Assembly: GCA_903885605.1 (NCBI GenBank)
Contig: CAISJD010000087.1
Location: 1-39,272 of the forward strand
DNA: 39,272 nucleotides
DNA from: an uncultured Chthonomonas sp.
Lineage (GTDB): Bacteria > Armatimonadota > Chthonomonadetes > Chthonomonadales > CAJBBX01
Direction: 5' to 3'
Position numbers and translations under genes: made by a program. The first letter of the stretch is position 1. Every line of letters starts with the position of its first letter. The notes below the pieces were generated by a model. The model ran no database searches. It saw only the letters and a program-made list of their open reading frames with translations, and was not told the DNA's origin. Positions 23,882-31,736 of this stretch are shown here, one piece after another.

Positions 23882-24931
23882 CTACTCGTCCCTCCACTGC
23901 ATCGCCAACACCTGGCCCTGCTCGCTGCCGGCGGTGATCGTGGCGATCAGTTCGTCCACCACGTAGCCGTCCCAGCCTGACGGATAGCCGGGCTCGCCTG
24001 CTTCGAAGCGGCGCACCATCTCGGCCATCTCGATGTCGAAGGGGTTCACAGCCGGGTAGCGGTACTCGGTGGTCTTGCCGGACACCGCATCCTCATGGAC
24101 CAGCAGGGCGCCGTTGCGGGTCGGATGGTCCCATAGCACCGTCGATAGGTTCAGCCGCCCGGCAGGCGTGTTGATCTCAAGCCTCTCGTCCCAACCGTTG
24201 CGCTCGTAGCCGGCGTGGCGCATAGGGTGCCAGAACGCCTCGAAGTGCGCCATGCCGCCGTCGCGAAGCCACAGCAGGGCGTTGGCCTGCCGGTCTACGT
24301 CCATTCCCTCGCGGGACTGCAACTGGCCACAGACACGGGTGGGCCGGCCGGCGATGTGGTGGATCAGGTCGAGGATATGGCTTCCGCCGCACACCAGGAC
24401 GCCGCCGCCGTAGTTACGAGCGATGACGGAGGGGCGCTCCCTCAGGACAGGATGCAGCTCATCCTCCCAGAGCATGGCGTAGGGCTGCCACGTTCTGGCG
24501 TGCAGGCTGGTGACCGGGCCCATCTCGGCCAGCAGGCGCATGGCCTGCTGCGTCGCCGGGAAGTAGTTCTTCATGTAGGCCGTAGCCAGGAATACGCCCG
24601 CCTTGTCGGCCGCCTGGGCCATCTCGAAGGAGTCCGCGGGGTTGTCGGAGAGCGTCTTCTCGCAGACGACCCCCTTGCCTGCCGCGATGGCGGCAAGGAC
24701 GATCTCCTTGTGCGCCGACGAGATCGTGCAGACGCTGACAAGGTCCACCTCGGGGTCGGCCAGGAGCTGATGGTAGTCGGTGGTCGCCTTCGCGCCGTAG
24801 AGCGCGGCGGTCTGTTCGGCGGCGTCGCGCCGCAGGTCGCAGACATGCGCCACGCGCGCCCCGGCGCGGTGGTAGCCCTCGTGGTGGAAGTGCGAGATCG
24901 ACCCGCAACCGACGATGCCGACACGTGTCAT
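23882..24931 (-). CDS. Gfo/Idh/MocA family NAD(P)-dependent oxidoreductase
   Basis: This 349-aa protein is of typical length. The N-terminal Rossmann fold shows VGIVGCGSISHFH (glycine-rich dinucleotide loop at residues 4-16), and VVCEKTLSDN holds E91-K92, the family's cofactor and catalytic EK motif. The C-terminal alpha/beta domain includes YGGGVLVCGGSHILDLIHH, where the histidines fit the GGGxxxDxGxH-type active site. Such enzymes oxidise or reduce sugars, inositols and sugar derivatives in the cytoplasm. Its ATG overlaps the stop of the upstream dehydrogenase gene as ATGA (24928-24931), indicating translational coupling. The pair may pass a sugar-derived substrate between them, which is inferred from context. 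Confidence 0.93.
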   Translation of the reverse strand: MTRVGIVGCGSISHFHHEGYHRAGARVAHVCDLRRDAAEQTAALYGAKATTDYHQLLADPEVDLVSVCTISSAHKEIVLAAIAAGKGVVCEKTLSDNPADSFEMAQAADKAGVFLATAYMKNYFPATQQAMRLLAEMGPVTSLHARTWQPYAMLWEDELHPVLRERPSVIARNYGGGVLVCGGSHILDLIHHIAGRPTRVCGQLQSREGMDVDRQANALLWLRDGGMAHFEAFWHPMRHAGYERNGWDERLEINTPAGRLNLSTVLWDHPTRNGALLVHEDAVSGKTTEYRYPAVNPFDIEMAEMVRRFEAGEPGYPSGWDGYVVDELIATITAGSEQGQVLAMQWRDE

Positions 24932-26001
24932 TCCGTGGCTCCTTCTCCGGCCAGTTCAGCAAATCGAGCATCCGGGATGACCATGGCCTTGCGGGTCGTG
25001 TCCCGTTCCGACGCCACGGTGCGCAGCGCGTCGCCCAGCCGCGATAGCGGGAACCGATGCGATACGATCGTCTCTCCCGGCACCACGCCGGCCCGGAGCA
25101 GGTCCAGGGCCATCGGCAGGAACAGGGCGGGCGACGCGAAGGAGGGCCGGAGCTGGACCTTGCCCAGGTGCATGGCGGTCGTGTCGATGGTCACCTTGCC
25201 GCCCTCGCCCCAATCGAACCCGATGAAGACCACGCGGCCCTCATACGCCGCGGCGGCGATCGCTCCGGGCAGGCTGCTGGGCGGCGCGCTCACCAGCAGC
25301 GCATGGAACCCGCCGTGGCGCCGGCCGATCTCCGGCAAGGGCGCCTCGCTGCGCGCGTAGACGGCGTCGGCGCCCAGTTGCGAGGCGACGGCCAGCCGCC
25401 CGGGGTTACTGTCGACCGCCACGACCTCGCCGCATGTCGCCTTCCGGGCCATGGCCAGCGCCATCAACCCGATCGGCCCGGCGCCGACCACGAGCACACG
25501 GTCCGTCATGCCGATCTCGGCCAGCCGGATCATATCCACCGCCACGCCGCACGGCTCGGCCAGCGCTGCCACGGTCGGGTGGAGCCCGACGGCAGGGACC
25601 ACCACGCGCGCCGGCGCCACCAGCACATCGGCGAAGGCCTGGACGGGCTCCGCGCCGATGCCGAGCAGGTTCCTGCAGAGATCGACCCGGCCGTTCCGGC
25701 ACACCGCGCAGTCGCCGCAGAACGCCGAAGACTCGAGCACCACCGTGTCGCCCACAGCCACATGCGAGACGCATGAGCCAATCTCGCGGACCCGGCAGCA
25801 GGTCTCGTGTCCGAACGGTCGCGGCTCGGCGGCAAGGTGGCCTGCGATCTCCATGTCATAGCCGCAGATGCCGGTGGCCAGTACCTCCAGCAGGACGTCA
25901 TGCGGGCCCACGTTCCGAAGCGGAACGTGGCGAAACTCCACGGCGTAGGGTGCGGTGACATACGCCGCGGTCGCCGTCACGGGATCAGACGATGGGCTCA
26001 A
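24928..26001 (-). CDS. Zinc-dependent alcohol/polyol dehydrogenase, MDR superfamily
   Basis: From a TTG at 26001 the protein is 357 aa, a normal size. The GroES-like domain contains GICGYD (C46, catalytic zinc), PFGHE (H65, E66) and the structural-zinc set CGDCAVCRNGRVDLC (C95, C98, C101, C109). The Rossmann domain shows VLVVGAGPIGLMALA. The enzyme should oxidise a secondary alcohol or polyol with NAD(P), as in sorbitol or threonine dehydrogenases. The start is uncertain. The TTG has GAGG 9 nt upstream, a GTG at 25980 lacks a site, and a longer reading to 26277 runs through low-complexity palindromic DNA and is rejected. It overlaps the Gfo/Idh gene by ATGA. Confidence 0.9.
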   Translation of the reverse strand: MSPSSDPVTATAAYVTAPYAVEFRHVPLRNVGPHDVLLEVLATGICGYDMEIAGHLAAEPRPFGHETCCRVREIGSCVSHVAVGDTVVLESSAFCGDCAVCRNGRVDLCRNLLGIGAEPVQAFADVLVAPARVVVPAVGLHPTVAALAEPCGVAVDMIRLAEIGMTDRVLVVGAGPIGLMALAMARKATCGEVVAVDSNPGRLAVASQLGADAVYARSEAPLPEIGRRHGGFHALLVSAPPSSLPGAIAAAAYEGRVVFIGFDWGEGGKVTIDTTAMHLGKVQLRPSFASPALFLPMALDLLRAGVVPGETIVSHRFPLSRLGDALRTVASERDTTRKAMVIPDARFAELAGEGATE

Positions 26002-26085
26002 TGGGGATTGCCTCACTTGGTTCGTGGCTGTACCCTCATGTTGGCACAAGGCCGGCGATCCGCAGGCCATCGGCGCGCTGCCGCT

Positions 26086-26154
26086 CCCTCTCCCAGCGTC
26101 GACTGCGTGCTGGTCCCGCCGATCTGGCTCGCTGGGAGAGGGTTGGGGTGAGGG
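26086..26154 (+). repeat. Palindromic repeat, left flank of the DUF559 gene
   Basis: CCCTCTCCCAGCG (26086-26098) is perfectly complementary to CGCTGGGAGAGGG (26130-26142), a 13-bp stem around a 31-nt loop. It is followed by the tail TTGGGGTGAGGG (26143-26154), which points toward the DUF559 gene. The sequence style (CTCACCCCAACCCTCTCCC on the other strand) is that of REP-like palindromes scattered through many bacterial genomes. Confidence 0.85.
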
Positions 26155-26200
26155 CCGACGGCCGGGGCGTAGCGGCGCCGGAGCCGCCGAACTCAGCCGA

Positions 26201-26584
26201 TCACTCCTCCCATCGTACTCCGCACATGTCACCGATCGCAGCCAGCACACCCTCCAGATTACGTCTGACATCGTCATTCATGAACCGAACGACCCGAAAG
26301 CCCCGCTGTTCGAGGTAGCCCGTGCGCGCATCGTCATATGCCTGCGTGTCGTCGTGGGTCGCACCGTCCAACTCCACGATGATCCGCCGGGACACACAGC
26401 AGAAATCCGCTATATACGGCCCAATCGAGTGTTGACGACGGAACTTCAGGCCGGCAAGCCCGCCACCCCTCAGCCGGCGCCAGAGAGTGGCTTCCGCCGG
26501 GGTCAATGGGTTGCGCAGGGCACGAGCGCGCCCAATTGCTTGGCGCCGGTCCCTATCGTAGTCTGAACTGCTACTCTCAGTCAT
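26201..26584 (-). CDS. DUF559 domain endonuclease-like protein
   Basis: This 127-aa protein matches the DUF559/Vsr-like endonuclease layout. The N-terminal ALRNPLTPAEATLWRRLRG is followed by LKFRRQHSIGPYIADFCC and IIVELDGATHDD, then GYLEQRGFRVVRFMNDDV. D60, E71, D73 and H77 are at the positions of the expected PD-(D/E)XK-type active site (YIxDF, VELDGxxH). These small proteins resemble very-short-patch repair nucleases, and their biology is unknown. The ATG at 26584 has GAGGG about 12 nt upstream, a longer spacing than its neighbours. The gene sits alone between two palindromes in mirror orientation and is transcribed opposite to the prepilin gene. Confidence 0.9.
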   Translation of the reverse strand: MTESSSSDYDRDRRQAIGRARALRNPLTPAEATLWRRLRGGGLAGLKFRRQHSIGPYIADFCCVSRRIIVELDGATHDDTQAYDDARTGYLEQRGFRVVRFMNDDVRRNLEGVLAAIGDMCGVRWEE

Positions 26585-26647
26585 CGGTGAAGGCTACCCT
26601 CAGGCGGCGCCGACGGGCAAGTGCCGGCTCCTCGGGAACGGCTGCGG

Positions 26648-26715
26648 CCCTCACCCTACCCTCTCCCGCGCTCATGGGTCGTGCGAAGCGCAAGGCTGTG
26701 AGAGCGCGGGAGAGG
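26648..26715 (-). repeat. Palindromic repeat, right flank of the DUF559 gene
   Basis: CCTCTCCCGCGCTC (26660-26673) pairs perfectly with GAGCGCGGGAGAGG (26702-26715), a 14-bp stem around a 28-nt loop. The tail CCCTCACCCTAC (26648-26659) lies on the side facing the DUF559 gene. Its reverse complement is nearly the tail of the left palindrome, so the two units form a mirror pair enclosing the gene. Confidence 0.85.
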
Positions 26716-26975
26716 AGTGGCGCCGATACGTGGTCGACCTCCTGTTCGGGTCTTATCTGGCTTGCAGGGCTGAGGGTCACCGGGACGCGCAGGAGGGCCA
26801 TGAGCGGCTCCCAGGGATCGGGCCCCACAAACGCAGCCAGCGCGCAGGCTTCGGGCGGGGCTGTGGCGCCATTTGGATCCAGTATGCCTCCCGGCAGCAG
26901 CGTTGTTCCGGCGGCTCCGTCGATCTCGCCCGAAAATGGCCGTAGATTCTAGGACGCGCGGAAGGAACATCCGGT
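26716..26975. other. Intergenic stretch with no recognised gene
   Basis: Between the right palindrome and the structured leader of the prepilin gene I see no convincing reading frame, ribosome-binding site or repeat. It would contain the prepilin promoter, but no -35/-10 pair stood out. Confidence 0.5.
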
Positions 26976-27024
26976 GCCGGGGGTGAATCAAATCACTGCT
27001 TGGGAGTGAGTCTGAAAGCCCGGC
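26976..27024 (+). promoter_or_regulatory. Possible structured 5' leader of the prepilin gene
   Basis: GCCGGG (26976-26981) pairs with CCCGGC (27019-27024). Inside, GTGA (26983-26986) can pair with TCAC (26993-26996), or TCACT (26993-26997) with AGTGA (27005-27009). The two are mutually exclusive. It ends 59 nt before the start codon. It does not match a riboswitch class I know, and chance pairing is possible. Confidence 0.3.
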
Positions 27025-27082
27025 CTCCATGCCGTGAGCGAAGACCTCCACTGCAGGCTATCACATCGTTCGGAGGATGAAC

Positions 27083-27832
27083 ATGAGCAAGGGTGCGCAG
27101 AAGCGCGGTTTCACGCTCATCGAGCTCCTGGTGGTGATCGCGATCATCGCGATCCTGGCCGCGATCCTGTTCCCGGTCTTCGCCAAAGCTCGTGAGCAAG
27201 CACGCAAGACTTCCTGCCTGTCCAACCTGAAGCAGCTGGGCCTGGGCTTCATGATGTACGCACAGGACTACGACGAGACGCTGCCGGGCGTTCGCTTCGG
27301 CAACGGCGCCGGCCAGAGCTGGCCGTGGGCCGTCTGGCCCGGTACGTACGACTGGACCGGCGTCTTCACGTTCGCCATGCAGCCGTACATCAAGAACAGG
27401 GCCATCCTGCAGTGCCCCAGCGCCACCGAGAATGACCGCTGGTCCGGCGCCAATGGCCTCTCCTACTGCTACTCCGAGTATTTCTACAACACCGACCAGG
27501 GCTGGACCAAGCTCGCCAAGGTCGGCAACGCCCCCGAGGGCGTGGCCAAGGTCTCCATGCTCAGCGAGTGCTTCTCGTCGGGTATCTACATGGACTGGGA
27601 AGGCTGCTCCGGCGAGCCCACCCTTGACGGCGGCGTCTGCGACGGCCTGAACCGGATCCGGTACCACACCTGGAATCCGTGGCAGCCCAACCACGAAGGC
27701 ACTAACATCACCTACGCCGACGGCCACAGCAAGTTCGTTGCCAAGGGCGCCATGCGCAGCTACCGGATGCCGTCCAACTGGACCGACAACCGCCAGCGCC
27801 CCGTGGTCTGGCCGGGTTCGACCGAGCCGTAG
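27083..27832 (+). CDS. Prepilin-like protein, type II secretion/DUF1559 style
   Basis: This 249-aa protein has the leader MSKGAQKRG, a predicted prepilin-peptidase cut before F10, E14 as Glu+5, and a hydrophobic helix almost identical to that of the 1780-2526 paralogue. [20 protein letters not shown] follows, then [16 protein letters not shown]. The C-terminus has [12 protein letters not shown], in which the His-to-DG spacing is 8 rather than the usual 9. Four or more cysteines in the C-terminal half suggest disulfides. The likely role is a membrane-anchored pseudopilin or surface subunit. GGAGG lies 6 nt before the ATG at 27083. The ATG at 27077 touches it and is less likely. A small lipoprotein gene follows after 24 nt and shares its terminator. 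Confidence 0.92.
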   Translation: MSKGAQKRGFTLIELLVVIAIIAILAAILFPVFAKAREQARKTSCLSNLKQLGLGFMMYAQDYDETLPGVRFGNGAGQSWPWAVWPGTYDWTGVFTFAMQPYIKNRAILQCPSATENDRWSGANGLSYCYSEYFYNTDQGWTKLAKVGNAPEGVAKVSMLSECFSSGIYMDWEGCSGEPTLDGGVCDGLNRIRYHTWNPWQPNHEGTNITYADGHSKFVAKGAMRSYRMPSNWTDNRQRPVVWPGSTEP

Positions 27833-27856
27833 GCTAGAGGCACGCAAGGAGTTAGC

Positions 27857-28051
27857 ATGCAGCGCAAGAAGATCGCGCTCTGGGCACTCTGCGTAGTGGC
27901 CATGGCGATGGTGGCCGGTTGCGGCCCCAAGCTGACCGATCAGGAGAAAACCCTCGGTCCGCCGCCCAGCGCCAAGAACGTGCGCGGCGGGTACGTACCG
28001 CCGCCGCCGGGCGCCAGCACGGCCGCGCCTCCCATGGCGACGGGCCGCTAG
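27857..28051 (+). CDS. Small lipoprotein
   Basis: This 64-aa protein has a lipoprotein signal: MQRKKIALWALCVVAMAMVA, then G-C with C22 as the lipidated cysteine (lipobox V-A-G-C). The mature part is about 43 residues and rich in Pro, Gly and Ala (PPPSAKNVRGG, PPPPGAS), so it is probably disordered. AAGGAG lies about 6 nt before the ATG. It lies 24 nt after the prepilin-like gene and is followed by a strong terminator, so the two form a short operon. The lipoprotein may help anchor or localise the pilin-like subunit, which is inferred from position only. Confidence 0.85.
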   Translation: MQRKKIALWALCVVAMAMVAGCGPKLTDQEKTLGPPPSAKNVRGGYVPPPPGASTAAPPMATGR

Positions 28052-28075
28052 TCGCCCTGGTTCCTGTTGGTGATC

Positions 28076-28110
28076 GGGCCGTCCGCACTCCGCGGGCGGC
28101 CCTTTCCTTT
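28076..28110 (+). terminator. Rho-independent terminator after the prepilin-lipoprotein operon
   Basis: GGGCCGTCCGC (28076-28086) pairs with GCGGGCGGCCC (28092-28102), 11 bp with one G-U pair and a 5-nt loop, followed by the T-rich tail TTTCCTTT (28103-28110). Confidence 0.85.
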
Positions 28111-28127
28111 GCCGGGCGCTACGGGTA

Positions 28128-28157
28128 GACTGTGAATCCATGAAGAACATCACAGTC
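28128..28157. promoter_or_regulatory. Palindromic operator overlapping the antitoxin start codon
   Basis: GACTGTGA (28128-28135) and TCACAGTC (28150-28157) form a perfect 8-bp inverted repeat with a 14-bp spacer, so the half-site centres are 22 bp apart, about two helical turns. The antitoxin ATG (28140) lies in the spacer. This suits binding by a dimeric ribbon-helix-helix antitoxin. In mRNA the same repeat could form a hairpin holding the start codon in its loop. No clear ribosome-binding site precedes the ATG. Confidence 0.55.
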
Positions 28158-28394
28158 ACAGTGGATGATGACCTCTACTATCGGGCTCGGCTCTGCGCCG
28201 CGGAACGCCGGACCACGCTCTCCGCCCTGGTTCGCCAGTTCGTGCAGGGCATGGTAACCGAGGAGACGCCCTTCCAGCGCATGCAGCGGGAGCAGGACGA
28301 GATCCTCGTGCGGATCCATGCCGCGGGCGCGGGGCCCTCGGCCTCCGGCCGGCTCAGTCGGGAGGAGGTCCATCGGCGCGATGCGGTTCGTTGA
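28140..28394 (+). CDS. vapB: VapB-type ribbon-helix-helix antitoxin
   Basis: This 84-aa protein begins with a beta strand and two helices typical of CopG/Arc-like ribbon-helix-helix proteins (KNITVTVDDDLYYRARLCAA, then LSALVRQFVQGM). The remaining charged tail would neutralise the toxin. It lies directly upstream of a PIN-domain gene and overlaps it by 14 nt, the usual order and coupling for VapBC. By family knowledge the antitoxin binds the toxin and represses its own promoter. The palindrome over its start codon at 28128-28157 is the candidate operator. The subfamily name is tentative because RHH antitoxins pair with several toxin types. Confidence 0.87.
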   Translation: MKNITVTVDDDLYYRARLCAAERRTTLSALVRQFVQGMVTEETPFQRMQREQDEILVRIHAAGAGPSASGRLSREEVHRRDAVR

Positions 28395-28800
28395 CACCAA
28401 CATCCTCCTCTACGCCGTCAGCCTCGATCCCGCCGAGGCCGCCAAGGCGGCGATAGCGCGTGCGTTGCTCAACGAGACCGATCTCGCCCTGTCGGTGCAG
28501 GTGCTGCAGGAGTTCTACGTCCAGGCAACGCGGCGAACGTCGCCCTCACGCCTGACGCACTCTGACGCGACGGCCCTGATCACCTCATGGCTTCGGTTCC
28601 CGGTGCAGGAGACCTCGGCGCCCCTCGTCACCGCCGCACTCGCTTCACAGCAGCGCTGGGCCGTCAGCTACTGGGATGCCGCCATCGTTGAAGCCGCAAG
28701 GATGCTGGGCTGCTCCGTGCTGCTGTCCGAGGACCTGCAAGACGGGCAGGATTTCGGCGGTGTGCGCGTCCACGACCCGCTGGCCGCACCCACGGCCTGA
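28381..28800 (+). CDS. vapC: VapC-type PIN-domain ribonuclease toxin
   Basis: This 139-aa protein is of normal VapC length. The PIN acidic residues are in place: D5 in FVDTNILLY, E44 in VLQEFY, D99 in SYWDAAI and D118 in LSEDLQDG. Such toxins are metal-dependent ribonucleases that cleave tRNA or rRNA and inhibit growth until bound by the antitoxin. The ATG at 28381 overlaps the antitoxin gene by 14 nt, implying translational coupling. The catalytic set is complete, so the toxin looks functional. The pair is an accessory insertion between the prepilin operon and the carbohydrate genes. Confidence 0.93.
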   Translation: MRFVDTNILLYAVSLDPAEAAKAAIARALLNETDLALSVQVLQEFYVQATRRTSPSRLTHSDATALITSWLRFPVQETSAPLVTAALASQQRWAVSYWDAAIVEAARMLGCSVLLSEDLQDGQDFGGVRVHDPLAAPTA

Positions 28801-28863
28801 CATCGCCGGCAACCCGTGCGTTCGCTTTGCTCCCGAGCGGCGGAGTCGTTCACAATAGGTGCC

Positions 28864-31722
28864 ATGCACACCCGACTCGCAATCCTCTTTGCATTGGCCC
28901 TGGCGTTGCTCACGGCGCCGATCCGCTCCGCCACGCCGCAGAAGCCCGCCGAACGCGCCTACACCGTCGATGAGCTGACCGTCATGAACGGCATCGGTGG
29001 CTTCGGCGACGTGGGCGTCATCGACGCCGACCGAGACGCCGTGGCGGTCGGCAACAAGCTGGGCTTCTCGGTACGCTTCGAGTTCACGGACCGGCCGGGC
29101 GAACCCAGCTTCTGGTCCGTGCGGCAGGGCTTTCCGCCGGGACAGGACGTCACGCAGGTCGACGGCCTCGAGTTCGACCTCCGCGTGCGTCGGAGCGACC
29201 GGTGCAACCTGGCCCTCTACCTGGTGGAACCCACCGACAACCGCTGGGTCTGCTGGACCGGCAAGCTGGATGAGCAGCCGCGCGATGCCTGGGTCCACAT
29301 CGCCGTGAAGCGGCCGCAGATGGGCAAGTGGAAGCTGGCGTCCGTGGAGCACGACTGGGACACGATCTCGGCCATCGGCATCGAGGCCTCCAGCGGTTCG
29401 GCCACCTTCAACCTCGACAACGTGCGGCTCACGCGGCGGTCGGGCCCGGCCATCGAGCTCTTCAGCCCAACCGACGACGGCTGGGCTCCCCTGCCCGGTC
29501 CCGCACCGGCGCTGCAGGGCGCCCCATCGGCGGGTCGCGCCTACTTCCCCTTCGACCAGGCGCGCTTCGGCGACCCGGCCCTACAGCTCACCCCGCCGGG
29601 CTTCGCCCAGCTCTTCGGCCCGGTGGGTACGCCCCTTGCCGGCGTGGGGCCGCGCCTCCCGGACCATGTCCGCCGCATGCGGGCGCTGGGCGTGCCGGTC
29701 ATCGCCTACAGCACCTTCGGGTCGGGCTATACGCGCACCTTCACCCGGCGCGGCGCGTGGGATAGGAACCTGGCGGGGACCTCGCTCAACACCATGCCCG
29801 GCCCGCGCACGGGTTGGGACTTCCAGCACGCCTACGCCGCCGCGCACCCGGCCGTCTTCGAGGCCCAGCAGCATCGGATCGACGCGCTCATCAGCGCGGG
29901 CATCTCGACCTGGATGGTGGTGGACTACACCTTCCCCTGGATGGGCGCGCCCTGGGGCTACTCCGACGTGATGGTGAAGGCCTTCCGGGATGACCTGAGC
30001 GGCGCCGACGAGGGGCTGCACGTGGTCTCGAAGGGGCGCACCCGCGTCATGCGCTTCGCCGACTACTTCCGCGAGCACAACGGCTTCGCGCCGAAGCCCG
30101 CCGACCTGGGCCTGACCGACTGGGCTCAGTTCACGCCTCCCGGCGCGACGGACACCGACGCCCGGCGCGGCGTCCGGCAGACCCTCTTCCTCTACCTGCG
30201 ATCCTACGAGTGGCTCAAGCTGCCCGACCGGGTGGGCCGCCACTACCGCTCGCGTGGAGGGCAGCCGCTCTGGATCATCCCGAACCCCGAAGACAGCTGG
30301 GGATCGAGCAACTACCGGTACCTGATCCGCTCGGAGGGCGTGGGCAACCTCTTCCCGGAGTGGTTCGGCTGCATCGGCTTCGCCGCCGAGGCCGGCTACG
30401 CGAGCCTGCCGGGCCTCCGCGAGGACGCAACCGACGCCGGGCACAGGCTCTCCATCATCCAGGAGACCGGCGCCGGCGGCCACAGCGCGCCCTATCTCGA
30501 TTGGCGGCTTGCCTACAACGGCGTCTATGCCCTGGCGGCGGCGGGCCGGATGGATGACTTCGACAACGACTTCCTGGACGAGGCCACGCTGGATCAGATG
30601 CGGTACCCGGAGAAGAACGCCACCCAGTTCAACCGCTTCCGCGACGGCGCGGCCAAGGCTCTCGCCTTCCGGCAGGCGCTCACCGAGAGGCCCATGCGGC
30701 CCACGGCGCGCATCCTCTGCGTCACCGAGACGCCGCCCGCGCGCTCCTGCGGCAGCATCTACTTCTCGCTGAACCAGCCCCACACGCTTGCCATGGGCCT
30801 GTCGCGGGCGCACCTCGTCTTCGACCTGCGGGACAGCGTCGACCTCGAGCGCGTGCTGCCCCGGTACGACGTGGTGGCCTACTCGCCCTGGGCGGCCCGC
30901 GTGGGCGACATGGCCCTGCTGCGCCGGTGGCTGCAGGCCAAGCCGGGCCGGGTGCTGGTGACGCACAGCTTCGTGCCCACGCGCGATACCCGCGAATATG
31001 GCGGCACGGACCCGTCGGTCCGCTTCGGCGTGGCGGGCGGCGGAGCGGCGCTGGGCCTGGGGAGCATCGCGGCTGGGACGCCCACATCCGAGCCGGTGAC
31101 ATGGGCGCAGGGCGGCTGGGCGTCGGTCCTGCGGTCCGGCTCCGACGTGAAGGCCCTGGGCGCACTGGCCTCGGCCACCGGAGGCAGGCCGCTGGTGCGC
31201 TGCGGCAAGCAGACACTGATCTCCGAGGCCCGCGTGGGCAAGGGGCGCGTGGTCTACCTCCACTACACGCCCGGCGACAGCGAGGCCGTGCAGCAGGTCG
31301 ACGCAGACGTCCTGCGCGAGGTCTGCCGCCAGGCCGGCATGCCGTCCACGTGCCGCACGGACTTCGGCGCGTCGGTGCAGCGGTTCGGCGTGGCGGCCGG
31401 CCAGACCGTCATGGCGTGGGACACCCCTGCGATGTCGCGCTGGACGTTCCGCTACGAGCCGGGCATCGCGCCCATGGAGTACGCTGAACCCACGGTGGAC
31501 CGCACGGTGCGAGTGGCGGCCGGGCCGGGCGTCTGCCTGGTCTACGACTTCTGGAACGACACCATGCGGCGAGCCAAGCCCGAGGGCGGATCGGTCGGCC
31601 TGGCCATGAAGGGCGCGGTCACGTCGCTCTGGTATGTGGGAGTGGATACGCCCGCCTTCCGCCGCACGGTGGGCGCCGCACGGGCGCTCCGGGCGAAGAT
31701 GCGCTCCATGGGATTCGGATAG
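28864..31722 (+). CDS. Large unclassified secreted hydrolase-like protein
   Basis: This 952-aa protein has a signal peptide (MHTRLAILFALALALLTAPI, cut near RSA). Residues about 30-195 resemble a galactose-binding or CIA30-like beta-sandwich (GLEFDLRVRRSDRCNLALYL, ATFNLDNVRLTRR). Residues about 215-610 look like a TIM barrel (HVRRMRALGVPVIAYSTFGS, ISTWMVVDYTFPWMG, QPLWIIPNPEDSWGSSNYRY, LSIIQETGAGGHSAPYLDW). Residues about 615-830 contain a glutaminase-like unit (YDVVAYSPWAAR, GKGRVVYLHYTPGDSE) as in GH42-type enzymes. The overall plan recalls GH42-like beta-galactosidases, but I found no confident catalytic pair. The ATG at 28864 gives the signal peptide; only a weak AGGTG precedes it. It leads the run 28864-35883, with 14 nt to the next gene. 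Confidence 0.75.
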   Translation: MHTRLAILFALALALLTAPIRSATPQKPAERAYTVDELTVMNGIGGFGDVGVIDADRDAVAVGNKLGFSVRFEFTDRPGEPSFWSVRQGFPPGQDVTQVDGLEFDLRVRRSDRCNLALYLVEPTDNRWVCWTGKLDEQPRDAWVHIAVKRPQMGKWKLASVEHDWDTISAIGIEASSGSATFNLDNVRLTRRSGPAIELFSPTDDGWAPLPGPAPALQGAPSAGRAYFPFDQARFGDPALQLTPPGFAQLFGPVGTPLAGVGPRLPDHVRRMRALGVPVIAYSTFGSGYTRTFTRRGAWDRNLAGTSLNTMPGPRTGWDFQHAYAAAHPAVFEAQQHRIDALISAGISTWMVVDYTFPWMGAPWGYSDVMVKAFRDDLSGADEGLHVVSKGRTRVMRFADYFREHNGFAPKPADLGLTDWAQFTPPGATDTDARRGVRQTLFLYLRSYEWLKLPDRVGRHYRSRGGQPLWIIPNPEDSWGSSNYRYLIRSEGVGNLFPEWFGCIGFAAEAGYASLPGLREDATDAGHRLSIIQETGAGGHSAPYLDWRLAYNGVYALAAAGRMDDFDNDFLDEATLDQMRYPEKNATQFNRFRDGAAKALAFRQALTERPMRPTARILCVTETPPARSCGSIYFSLNQPHTLAMGLSRAHLVFDLRDSVDLERVLPRYDVVAYSPWAARVGDMALLRRWLQAKPGRVLVTHSFVPTRDTREYGGTDPSVRFGVAGGGAALGLGSIAAGTPTSEPVTWAQGGWASVLRSGSDVKALGALASATGGRPLVRCGKQTLISEARVGKGRVVYLHYTPGDSEAVQQVDADVLREVCRQAGMPSTCRTDFGASVQRFGVAAGQTVMAWDTPAMSRWTFRYEPGIAPMEYAEPTVDRTVRVAAGPGVCLVYDFWNDTMRRAKPEGGSVGLAMKGAVTSLWYVGVDTPAFRRTVGAARALRAKMRSMGFG

Positions 31723-31736
31723 GGAGGAGACCCGTC

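Noticed and set aside
26002-26277. A longer N-terminus for the zinc dehydrogenase
   Set aside because: It would translate a palindromic repeat into low-complexity Pro/Arg/Ser-rich sequence absent from the family.
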